From: an uncultured Odoribacter sp.
GTDB taxonomy: Bacteria > Bacteroidota > Bacteroidia > Bacteroidales > Marinifilaceae
Reading direction: 5' to 3'
NCBI GenBank assembly: GCA_905204385.1
Contig: CAJKZL010000213.1
Location: 1 to 5,981 of the forward strand
Length of the DNA: 5,981 bases
In this document: positions 1 through 5,611 of the stretch, piece after piece
How positions within the stretch are numbered: the stretch's first letter is position 1
Layout of the letters: every line of letters begins with the position of its first letter
Notes under the pieces: generated by a model
What the model saw: the letters and a program-made list of their open reading frames with translations, nothing else
What the model was told of the DNA's origin: nothing
Database searches by the model: none
Translations under genes and position numbers: made by a program

Positions 1-528
1 CCGCATCGATTCGAAAGGTGCCTGATCGGGTTTTTCCCGACGGGTATTGTAATCGACGACTACTTCATCCCGGATATTGCGATTCACCGAATCGATGGCT
101 TCGAAAATAGTCCGGCAATTCTCTACGTACTTGCCGAAACGTTCATAAAACTCTTTCCTCCAGTTTTCCCTTTTCTCGTTCAGACTCACATAAGGCAATA
201 CCTCATTCAGAAAAATACTGTCCGGCAACGCACTTGCCCAAGGATATCGCTCCCGGGCTTTATAGGCATAAGCAGCATTTTCCAACAAAAAATCCGCACT
301 CAACTCCTGCAGGTCCCTTTCTGGCATGTAGGCGATCAGGAAGGCAATCCCTTCTTTCTGCTGTTCGGGCGCTTCCCGGACTGCTTTTTCGAGTTCGGTC
401 CGGTTCTCCCCTGCTTTCGCCAGGGCCTGATCGAGCAGCGGATGATATTTTTCCGGTACTCCCGCATACTTATTTCCCAGACAGGCAATTAAACACACCA
501 CAATTAAAAACAACGCACATCTCATCAT
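1..528 (-). CDS. Putative lipoprotein, N-terminal part of a transglutaminase-like family protein (partial)
   Basis: The gene enters from the left edge on the minus strand, so only its first 176 codons are seen and there is no stop. It starts with two Met codons (528 and 525). A short hydrophobic signal sequence, MMRCALFLIVVCLIACLGN, ends in a plausible lipobox LIAC with the lipidated Cys at residue 16, so export and membrane anchoring are likely. The visible part is mostly charged and helical. Its end (residues about 112-176: PYVSLNEKRENWR, then VDYNTRREKPDQAPFES) resembles the segment before the transglutaminase-like core of Bacteroidales proteins, where a G-x-A-S-C-T-G-type Cys motif would follow. 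That core lies outside the window, so the enzymatic assignment is inference. It sits 52 bp downstream of the DHOD-like gene on the same strand and is probably the last visible cistron of that operon. No separate promoter is apparent. Confidence 0.7.
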   Translation of the reverse strand, partial: MMRCALFLIVVCLIACLGNKYAGVPEKYHPLLDQALAKAGENRTELEKAVREAPEQQKEGIAFLIAYMPERDLQELSADFLLENAAYAYKARERYPWASALPDSIFLNEVLPYVSLNEKRENWRKEFYERFGKYVENCRTIFEAIDSVNRNIRDEVVVDYNTRREKPDQAPFESMR

Positions 529-580
529 ATACTCTTGTATTAAGGTTTAAATTAATTCCACGCTTTGTTCGAAGTAACGT

Positions 581-1558
581 TTATTTTCTGTCACTAAAGT
601 ATTTCATAAACTGAGCCCTTTCATAACGTTCAGCATGAGCAGCATCAGCATATGATAGCTTACCTTTAAATTCCTCTATGGTTCCGAAACCTTTCCGGTC
701 CATCCAGCTATTCACAAAATGATTCATCAAGCGGACCGCTCCTATGCCTTGCTCATATACAGCCGAGCAAACCTGCACGGTCGAAGCTCCGGCGAGCAAA
801 AGTTTCACTACGGCATCTCCGCTGTGTACGCCACTGGAGGAAGAGATCTCCAGCATCTTATCTTTTCCCGCTAAGATTCCGGTCCAACGCAAAGTAGTAC
901 GTAAATCCGTGGGTAAACTGAACACCGAAGCCGAGCCCACCGTCAGGCGCTCTATGTCGATATCGGGTTCGTAAAAACGGTTAAACACCGTAACCGCATC
1001 TGCTCCATAAGCTTTCAGTTTGCTGACGAAAGCGGGTAAATTAGTGAAATAACGGCTAATCTTGACGATAACCGGAATTTTCACGACCGATTTCACATGC
1101 TTGACAATGTCAAAATACATGTTTTCCACGGCACTGCTTTCCACAAACTCATCCGTAGGCAAGACAAACACATTCAATTCCAGGGCATCGGCACCGGCCT
1201 TTTCCAATTCCGTGGCAAAACTCACCCATTCTCCGTCGCGCAAGCAATTGATGCTGGCAATGACCGGAATTTCCACCTTTGCTTTTGCCGCCTTCACCAA
1301 ATCGATATGCTGTTGGACAGCGTGAGCCCTCACATAATTTTGGATATAATCGGCTTCTTCCGGATAACTATCGTCAGTGATACAGTTCGAAGCCTCACGG
1401 TTGATCTGCTCTTCAAAAATAGATTTTAGAATCACCGCTCCAGCTCCGTTATTCGCCATCTCTTGCATTTTATTCAGGTCTGCAGTCAATCCGCAGCTTC
1501 CTACAATAATAGGACTTTTCAATTCCAGCCCGATAAATTTTGTTGTTAAATTCGCCAT
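581..1558 (-). CDS. Dihydroorotate dehydrogenase-like FMN-binding TIM-barrel protein
   Basis: This is a complete 325-residue protein of the class 1 dihydroorotate dehydrogenase superfamily, close to the usual length of the DHOD-like group. The start at 1558 (MANLTTKFIGLELKSPIIVG) is chosen because it opens the first barrel strand directly; 25 open codons upstream are low-complexity spacer. Visible elements are the N-terminal GLELKSPIIVGSCGLT, a mid-barrel LELN at residues 126-129, Lys166 in VIVKIS, Asn193 in VFNRF, and the FMN-phosphate region SSGVHSGDAVVKLLLAGAS at about 241-259. In class 1 PyrD the sequence after LELN reads x-SCPN, with Cys as catalytic base; here it is LELNVFVLPTDEF, with no Cys. 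No electron-transfer partner or pyrimidine gene is adjacent. The protein is probably a cytoplasmic flavoprotein, but its substrate is unknown and a pyrD name is not justified. It lies 79 bp after the yggS-like gene, probably in the same transcript. Confidence 0.85.
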   Translation of the reverse strand: MANLTTKFIGLELKSPIIVGSCGLTADLNKMQEMANNGAGAVILKSIFEEQINREASNCITDDSYPEEADYIQNYVRAHAVQQHIDLVKAAKAKVEIPVIASINCLRDGEWVSFATELEKAGADALELNVFVLPTDEFVESSAVENMYFDIVKHVKSVVKIPVIVKISRYFTNLPAFVSKLKAYGADAVTVFNRFYEPDIDIERLTVGSASVFSLPTDLRTTLRWTGILAGKDKMLEISSSSGVHSGDAVVKLLLAGASTVQVCSAVYEQGIGAVRLMNHFVNSWMDRKGFGTIEEFKGKLSYADAAHAERYERAQFMKYFSDRK

Positions 1559-1637
1559 ATACTCTATTTTATGATTTAAACTTCCCATTCCCCCTCTCTC
1601 ATCTATAATCTTTAAACTATAAACTCTCAACATTCAA

Positions 1638-2312
1638 CTACCCTCCGTATTCCCTCTCCCCGAATATCGAACTCCCGATTCTCACCAGGGTACTCCCCTC
1701 TTCGACAGCAATCTCATAATCCCCCGACATCCCCATAGAGATTTCCCTAAAACTATCTTCCTGAGCAAAATAATCCTTTTTGAGTCGATCGAAAATTTCA
1801 TGCAACTGATGGAACTCTTTATGTATCTGTTGCTTATTATCGGTATTTGTAGCGATTCCCATGACTCCCGTTATCCGGATATGCGACAAGGACTTATACT
1901 CTTCGCTTTCCAGCAACTCCCGGGCTTCGGGAAGAGTCAAGCCCGACTTGGAATCCTCTTCGGCAATATGAAATTCAAGCAAACAATCGATCCTCCGCTG
2001 CCATTTAGCGGCTTCACGGTCGATCCGGATAAGCAGTTTCAGACTATCCACCGAATGGATCAGCTTTACAAAAGAAGCAATATATTTTACATTTTTCTCC
2101 TGCAACTGTCCGATGAGATGCCATTCGATATCCTGAGGAAGCTCCTTGAATTTGGCAGCCATCTCCTGCGGGCGGTTTTCACCGAATGCCCTTTGCCCCG
2201 CCGCATAAGCTTCTGCAATCGATGCCGCCGGTTTGGTCTTCGACACGGCGAGCAAATGTACATATTCCGGCAAGGTCTCTAAAATCCGTTTTAAATTTTC
2301 TTGTATATTCAT
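1638..2312 (-). CDS. yggS: YggS/PLPBP-family pyridoxal phosphate-binding protein
   Basis: This is a complete 224-residue single-domain protein of the YggS/PROSC family, of normal family length. The family adopts an alanine-racemase-like TIM barrel that binds PLP but has no established enzymatic activity; its known role is vitamin B6 and amino-acid homeostasis in the cytoplasm. Family motifs are all present: LLAVSKTKP at residues 20-28, with Lys25 the expected Schiff-base lysine; AGQRAFGENRPQE at 38-50; WHLIGQLQ at 64-71; IHSVDS at 85-90; and the phosphate-binding SMGMSGDYEIAVEEGSTLVRIGSSIFGER at 192-220, described here by its SMGMS and VRIG cores. The start at 2312 (MNIQENL) is preferred because the family begins just before a helix like this one; a TTG-initiated extension would overlap the promoter. 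It is the first gene of the leftward operon, its stop is TAG, and it is divergent from truA. Confidence 0.92.
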   Translation of the reverse strand: MNIQENLKRILETLPEYVHLLAVSKTKPAASIAEAYAAGQRAFGENRPQEMAAKFKELPQDIEWHLIGQLQEKNVKYIASFVKLIHSVDSLKLLIRIDREAAKWQRRIDCLLEFHIAEEDSKSGLTLPEARELLESEEYKSLSHIRITGVMGIATNTDNKQQIHKEFHQLHEIFDRLKKDYFAQEDSFREISMGMSGDYEIAVEEGSTLVRIGSSIFGEREYGG

Positions 2313-2370
2313 TTCGATATAACCTACAACTATTGTAATAATCCACTCCTCCCACCTCCAAAGCCAAGTA

Positions 2371-2378
2371 CAAATATA
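2371..2378 (-). promoter_or_regulatory. Bacteroidota -7 element for the yggS operon
   Basis: On the minus strand the octamer TATATTTG matches the Bacteroidota -7 consensus TAnnTTTG exactly. It lies about 58 bp before the yggS start codon, which predicts transcription starting near 2364 and a leader of roughly 50 nt. The -33 TTTG expected 19 bp upstream is absent, so the promoter would be of moderate strength or would need a regulator. This is consensus matching by eye. Confidence 0.55.
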
Positions 2379-2541
2379 TGCCAAAATAAACGATTTTTCT
2401 TTATGAAAGTTTCTAAATCTTTAATTGCCGCTGAAACTCCTTTTCTTTTGCTCGCCAAACTGAGTTGCACTCCCGATTTTCAGAAAATTTTGTCGTTAAA
2501 GAAAACAATCCCTAAAATATCGACCTTCCCCATTAATTTTT

Positions 2542-2549
2542 TATCTTCG
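2542..2549 (+). promoter_or_regulatory. Possible -7 element directly before truA
   Basis: The octamer TATCTTCG differs from TAnnTTTG at one position and ends only 4 nt before the truA ATG. If used, the transcript would begin at or next to the start codon, making a leaderless or nearly leaderless mRNA. No TTTG is found 19 bp upstream, and no Shine-Dalgarno precedes the gene. No better promoter is visible between the two divergent genes on this strand. Confidence 0.4.
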
Positions 2550-2553
2550 CGAG

Positions 2554-3339
2554 ATGATCAGATATTTTATTGAACTCGCATACAATGGCAGTGATTTTCA
2601 CGGCTGGCAGATCCAGCCGGGTGCTGTCACCGTTCAGGAAGAACTCGATAAAGCGTTGAGTACCTTACTGCGATATGAAATCTCGGTCACCGGAGCCGGA
2701 CGGACCGATACGGGGGTACACGCCTCTTTCTATGTCGCGCATTTCGACCTGGAAAATCCACTTAGTGATCCCGGGCAAACGGTTTATAAACTCAATCGCT
2801 TACTGGGGAAAAGAATCGCCGTTTACCGCCTTTATCCCGTAAGATCCGATGCACATGCCCGTTTTTCCGCTCTTTCCCGGACGTACAAGTACTTCATCGA
2901 CAAAAAGAAAAATCCTTTTAGCTGTGATTATGCCCTGAAAGTTTTTCCCCTGCCCGATATCGACCGGATGAATGAAGCTTGCCGGATTTTGACCGGTTAT
3001 ACGGATTTTACGAGTTTTTCCAAACTTCACACCGATGTAAAGACCAACAATTGCACGGTTACTGAAGCATACTGGGAAGATAAAGGCGACCAACTGGTAT
3101 TTACTATTACAGCCAATCGCTTTTTGCGGAATATGGTCAGAGCCATCGTGGGCACTATGCTTGAGATCGGCCAGGGTAAATTAACACCGGACGCCCTTCG
3201 CCACATCATCGAGTCTAAAGACCGCTGCAAAGCAGGGATGTCTGTGCCGGGGCACGCTCTCTTTCTTTGCCGCATCGAATACCCGGAAAATATCGGAATA
3301 GATAACGATTCTTCCGATTCACAAGATATGTTTGCCTAA
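2554..3339 (+). CDS. truA: tRNA pseudouridine(38-40) synthase TruA
   Basis: This is a complete 261-residue TruA. The enzyme isomerises uridines 38, 39 and 40 in the anticodon arm of many tRNAs to pseudouridine in the cytoplasm. The N-terminus, MIRYFIELAYNGSDFHGWQ, is typical. The catalytic loop GAGRTDTGVHA spans residues 47-57, with Asp52 the expected nucleophile. DAHARFSALSRTYKYFI (residues 99-115) and NRFLRNMVRAIVGTMLEIG (188-206) are the other conserved blocks. The last 17 or so residues after FLCRIEYP are an acidic, Ser/Asp-rich tail that looks dispensable. Its length is otherwise normal and no key residue is missing. It has no visible ribosome binding site, which fits the promoter placed almost against the ATG. 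The DUF4105 gene follows after 22 bp on the same strand, so the two are probably co-transcribed. Confidence 0.96.
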   Translation: MIRYFIELAYNGSDFHGWQIQPGAVTVQEELDKALSTLLRYEISVTGAGRTDTGVHASFYVAHFDLENPLSDPGQTVYKLNRLLGKRIAVYRLYPVRSDAHARFSALSRTYKYFIDKKKNPFSCDYALKVFPLPDIDRMNEACRILTGYTDFTSFSKLHTDVKTNNCTVTEAYWEDKGDQLVFTITANRFLRNMVRAIVGTMLEIGQGKLTPDALRHIIESKDRCKAGMSVPGHALFLCRIEYPENIGIDNDSSDSQDMFA

Positions 3340-3361
3340 AAACGGAATAAAAAATATTCAT

Positions 3362-4342
3362 ATGAAAAAAATTGTATTGCTTTTCATCATAATCGTTTGT
3401 TGTCACCTGGAAAACCGGGCTTTTACCCTGTCTCCCGAAGCGGAGATCAGTATTCTCACCTGCTCTTCCGGCTCAGAACTTTACTCCCTGTTCGGGCATA
3501 CCGCTATCCGGGTGCATGATCCGCGGGCCAATTACGATCAGGTCTTCAATTACGGTACATTCGATTTTCAAACGCCCCATTTCTATTTGAAATACGCCAA
3601 AGGCCTGCTTCCGTATTACCTGGCTAAAAGTTCTTTCGACCATTTTATGGAAATGTATAAAATGGACGAGCGATCCGTTTATTCCCAGACTTTGTTGCTG
3701 GATTCCCTGCAGAAACAAACTCTCTTTAATCTTTTATTAGATAATTATCGTCCCCAGAACCGGGCTTACCTTTACAATTTTCTCTTTGACAATTGCACCA
3801 CCCGCAGCCGCGACATTCTGGTGAAAAGCCTACCCGGAAAGGTAGAGTGGAATCTACCCGATACCGGTAAAAATTTCTGGAATTTATTGGACGAATATTT
3901 ACAGGCTTCCCCCTGGGTACAATGGGGCATACACACCATACTGGGGCAAAGAGGAAACCGTCAGGCCTCGCCTTTCCAATATATGTTTTTACCGGATTAT
4001 CTGATGTATGGATTAAATTCAGCCCAGTACAACCATCGACGCCTGGCTACCGATGCTACGATCCTCTATCAGGCTCCCGAAAATTCGGTCCCCACCCCCT
4101 GGTACTTCACTCCGGTTTTCGTTTTTGCTTTCGGTGTCCTCCTGATTATTCTGATCCTTTACAAAAGTAAAAGCAGATGCTTATTAAACACCGTCACCGT
4201 GCTGATGTTCCTTTTCTCGGGTATCGTAGGCTGTCTGATCGTTTTCCTGGGCGCTTTCACGGAACATCCATTGATCGCCCCCATTTTGAATATTCTATGG
4301 GCAAATCCTCTGAAGCTTTTCGTTTGGCCGTTTCTGCTCTGA
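3362..4342 (+). CDS. DUF4105 (Lnb N-terminal periplasmic domain) membrane protein, apparently truncated at the C-terminus
   Basis: The protein as read is 326 residues. Residues 1-20 form a Sec-type signal sequence or first helix (MKKIVLLFIIIVCCHLENRA). A periplasmic DUF4105 domain follows, with LTCSSGSELYSLFGHTAIRV (about 32-51), NYGTFDFQTPHFYLKYAKG (63-81) and YNFLFDNCTTRSRD (138-151); His46 and Cys145 are the likely catalytic pair. Two membrane helices are clear at about 248-267 and 273-299. Proteins with this layout include the Lnb-type lipoprotein N-acyltransferases, so a role in lipoprotein maturation is possible but is inferred from the family. The start at 3362 places the signal sequence first; a TTG start further upstream would overlap truA. 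The gene ends at TGA 4340-4342 in the middle of a hydrophobic stretch (LKLFVWPFLL), while the same frame stays open downstream. A nonsense mutation, sequencing error or genuinely shortened form are all possible. Confidence 0.85.
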   Translation: MKKIVLLFIIIVCCHLENRAFTLSPEAEISILTCSSGSELYSLFGHTAIRVHDPRANYDQVFNYGTFDFQTPHFYLKYAKGLLPYYLAKSSFDHFMEMYKMDERSVYSQTLLLDSLQKQTLFNLLLDNYRPQNRAYLYNFLFDNCTTRSRDILVKSLPGKVEWNLPDTGKNFWNLLDEYLQASPWVQWGIHTILGQRGNRQASPFQYMFLPDYLMYGLNSAQYNHRRLATDATILYQAPENSVPTPWYFTPVFVFAFGVLLIILILYKSKSRCLLNTVTVLMFLFSGIVGCLIVFLGAFTEHPLIAPILNILWANPLKLFVWPFLL

Positions 4343-4516
4343 AGACAGCTTCCCCGTACGATCCTTTTTTATCTGCATTTCTATCTTATTATGCTGACCG
4401 TTGCTTTGCCTGTCTGGATATTCGCCCAGCCTGCTATCCCCATGGCCAGCCTTTCTTTAATTATACTTTTACTTTATCTCTGTTTACAAATAAGAAAGAA
4501 AGCTTATATGTGCTGA
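4343..4516 (+). pseudogene. In-frame C-terminal tail of the DUF4105 gene, cut off by the TGA at 4340-4342
   Basis: This continues exactly the DUF4105 reading frame after its stop, for 57 codons up to a second TGA at 4514-4516. The peptide begins RQLPRTILFYLHFYLIMLTV and contains two strongly hydrophobic segments, the second around MASLSLIILLLYLCL, ending in a basic RKKAYMC tail. That is a normal end for a polytopic membrane protein, and the sum (384 residues) fits the usual length of the family better than 326. An internal ATG at 4391 could start a 41-residue peptide, but nothing suggests it is a gene of its own. A CGA-to-TGA transition is the simplest explanation. Confidence 0.6.
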
Positions 4517-4572
4517 AAATCAAGGATCAGATATGAACAAACGGCTTTTGTTTCAAAAAGTCCCTAAAATTC

Positions 4573-4603
4573 TTTGCATATCTGAAAATATCACCTATAT
4601 TTG
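4573..4603 (+). promoter_or_regulatory. Promoter of tRNA-Phe (TTTG-N19-TATATTTG)
   Basis: A -33 TTTG at 4573-4576 and a -7 TATATTTG at 4596-4603 are separated by exactly 19 bp, which is a perfect match to the Bacteroidota housekeeping consensus. Transcription should start around 4610, about 9 nt before the mature tRNA 5' end, so the tRNA is made from its own promoter. Confidence 0.85.
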
Positions 4604-4618
4604 CATTCGCAAAACGAT

Positions 4619-4691
4619 GGTGTCATAGCTCAGTCGGTAGAGCAAAGGACTGAAAATCCTTGTGTCCCTGGTTCGATTCCAGGTGATACCA
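4619..4691 (+). tRNA. tRNA-Phe (anticodon GAA)
   Basis: The 73-nt sequence folds into a full cloverleaf. The acceptor stem is GGTGTCA with TGATACC (one G-T wobble), the D stem is GCTC/GAGC, the anticodon stem is AAGGA/TCCTT with loop CTGAAAA, and the T arm is CCTGG-TTCGATT-CCAGG. The anticodon GAA at 4652-4654 reads Phe codons UUC and UUU. The discriminator is A at 4691. The following bases are CAG, so the CCA end is not encoded and must be added by tRNA nucleotidyltransferase. It is a single tRNA gene with its own promoter and terminator. Confidence 0.97.
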
Positions 4692-4694
4692 CAG

Positions 4695-4723
4695 AAAAAG
4701 AAACCTCCGGGTTTCTTTTTTTT
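4695..4723 (+). terminator. Rho-independent terminator after tRNA-Phe
   Basis: A perfect stem, AAAAAGAAACC (4695-4705) with GGTTTCTTTTT (4710-4720), is closed by the tetraloop TCCG, a UNCG-type stable loop with a C-G closing pair. Eight T residues (4716-4723) form the U tract. It begins 3 nt after the tRNA discriminator base, so it ends the tRNA transcript. The A-rich left arm could also serve weakly on the other strand. Confidence 0.9.
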
Positions 4724-4726
4724 CAA

Positions 4727-4872
4727 TCAAGGGGACGGTTCCTTTGGTTGATTTCGGGTCAACCGGAAAATATCTGAGAACCTCTCCATAAAGAACTCTC
4801 GCACACGACTTGCTTTCAATCTCGGGATATTCTTCTTAAACCTTCATCGATAGCGTACTTTTCAGGTATTAC
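4727..4872 (-). pseudogene. Possible frameshifted C-terminal remnant of an unknown minus-strand gene
   Basis: Two short open stretches on the minus strand overlap in different frames. One covers 4872-4819 and reads VIPEKYAIDEGLRRISRD before a TGA. The other covers 4843-4730, contains NIPRLKASRVREFF and DIFRLTRNQPKEPSP, and ends at a TGA (4727-4729). Joining them with one frameshift would give a plausible protein end of about 50 residues whose last codons are the GGGGACGG element itself. I do not recognise the family; a transposase tail is one guess. Neither stretch is long enough to exclude chance. Confidence 0.25.
4731..4764. repeat. GGGGACGG hairpin element, possible REP or transposon-end remnant
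   Basis: GGGGACGGTTCC at 4731-4742 is followed by a perfect 6-bp inverted repeat, GGTTGA (4746-4751) and TCAACC (4759-4764), with loop TTTCGGG. A second, competing pairing joins AATCAA (4725-4730) to TTGATT (4748-4753). A GGGGACGGTTC core recurs, to my recollection, at scattered REP-like and insertion-sequence-associated elements in various bacteria. There is only one copy in this window, so its repeat nature is inferred. Confidence 0.35.
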
Positions 4873-4904
4873 CTACCCTCTAAAACTTAAATTGTGGGAT
4901 ATAG

Positions 4905-4935
4905 TTTTTTATTCCGATTAGTTTTTGTTTATTTG
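4905..4935 (+). promoter_or_regulatory. Weak candidate promoter for the ECF sigma gene
   Basis: TTTATTTG at 4928-4935 differs from TAnnTTTG at one position, and TTTT at 4905-4908 sits at the right 19-bp spacing for an imperfect -33 box. This would start transcription near 4942 and give a leader of about 20 nt containing the Shine-Dalgarno. The region is T-rich, so a chance match is possible. Confidence 0.3.
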
Positions 4936-4948
4936 TAACGCAGTGGTT

Positions 4949-4953
4949 AGGAG
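4949..4953 (+). promoter_or_regulatory. Shine-Dalgarno AGGAG of the sigma factor gene
   Basis: AGGAG lies 9 nt before the ATG at 4963. It is the only textbook ribosome binding site seen close to a start codon in this window, where other genes have weak or no such site. It fixes the sigma gene start. Confidence 0.65.
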
Positions 4954-4962
4954 TAATATATA

Positions 4963-5532
4963 ATGAATCAGCAGGAATTTCTAGAGGGGATAAATCTTAA
5001 AAAGCTGTCGGCATGGAAGCAGTTGTACCGCTATTATTACGGTGCTTTGTGTAACTATTCTATGCGCATAACATCCGATCATACGGTGTCGGAGGATATC
5101 GTACAAGAATGTTTTATTGCAGTATGGGATTCAACGGCACTCTTCACGGATGTCAGGGCATTGAAGGTGTATTTTTTCCGGGCTGTATACAACAATTCTT
5201 TAAAGTATTTGCGGGACAAACAGGTGGGTGAGCAACATCTGAAACATTGGCAGGATAAGCAGGAAGAGGTGACAGAAGATTATTTTTACCAGGCCGTAGA
5301 AGAGGAAGTGATACGGAGGGTGAATCAGGTGATGGCAGATTTACCGGAACAGCAGCGAAAGGTATTGGAAATGAGCATGGCCGGAATGACGGTCCAGGCT
5401 GTAGCGGAAGCGTTGGGCATGACTGCGAATACGGTAAAAACCCATAAGAAAAGGGCCTATGCTTATCTGAAAGAACACTTACAGGATATTTACCTTTTTT
5501 GGCCCCTCTTTTTTACCATCGATCCTACTTAA
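4963..5532 (+). CDS. ECF-type RNA polymerase sigma-70 factor
   Basis: This is a complete 189-residue extracytoplasmic-function sigma factor, of normal length. Region 2 is at about residues 18-87, with LYRYYYGALCNYSMRI and the polymerase-binding SEDIVQECFIAVWDS. A charged linker at 88-112 replaces region 3. Region 4 is at about 117-172, with MADLPEQQRKVLEMSMAGMT and the helix-turn-helix AVAEALGMTANTVKTHKKRA that reads the -35 element. The last 15 or so residues (DIYLFWPLFFTIDPT) form a hydrophobic tail, a common trait of Bacteroidota ECF factors. The FecR-like gene starts 79 bp downstream on the same strand, so this is a sigma/anti-sigma pair of the type that turns on SusC/SusD-like uptake loci after an outer-membrane signal. 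The regulon and inducing substrate cannot be told from here. Confidence 0.95.
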   Translation: MNQQEFLEGINLKKLSAWKQLYRYYYGALCNYSMRITSDHTVSEDIVQECFIAVWDSTALFTDVRALKVYFFRAVYNNSLKYLRDKQVGEQHLKHWQDKQEEVTEDYFYQAVEEEVIRRVNQVMADLPEQQRKVLEMSMAGMTVQAVAEALGMTANTVKTHKKRAYAYLKEHLQDIYLFWPLFFTIDPT

Positions 5533-5611
5533 AAATCTTTTTTATATTCTTGTCACCCGCTGGAGAGTTTTTCGGATTTACTATATAAAAAATGATATAA
5601 ATCTGAAAACT

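Noticed and set aside
1800..2282. 160-codon plus-strand open frame antisense to yggS
   Set aside because: It is a complementary-strand shadow of a well-supported conserved gene and has no family motifs.
2312..2384. TTG-initiated N-terminal extension of the yggS-like protein
   Set aside because: It would translate through the -7 promoter element, is Trp/Ile-rich and unlike the family, and the normal YggS N-terminus begins at the ATG at 2312.
3332..3361. TTG-initiated extension of the DUF4105 protein overlapping truA
   Set aside because: It would put a polar decapeptide before an evident signal sequence; ATG 3362 gives a standard Sec signal start.
4340..4342. TGA recoded as tryptophan or selenocysteine
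   Set aside because: The same frame ends at another TGA (4514-4516), other genes use TGG for Trp normally, and no SECIS-like hairpin is evident right after the codon; a nonsense mutation is simpler.
4177..4536. 119-codon open frame overlapping the end of the DUF4105 gene
   Set aside because: It overlaps the membrane-helix coding part in a different frame, has no recognisable family features, and the DUF4105 frame itself explains the tail better.
4536..4552. AACAAA/TTTGTT hairpin after the DUF4105 gene as a terminator
   Set aside because: The stem is six A/T-rich pairs with no following U tract, too weak to call.
4533..4628. Short open frame starting MNKRLLFQK before the tRNA
   Set aside because: It runs through the tRNA promoter and ends inside the tRNA acceptor/D-arm region, so it is a chance frame of 31 codons.
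4660..4693. tRNA-Phe 3' end as an integration (att) site for an island
   Set aside because: No second copy of the tRNA 3' end and no integrase gene is present in the window.
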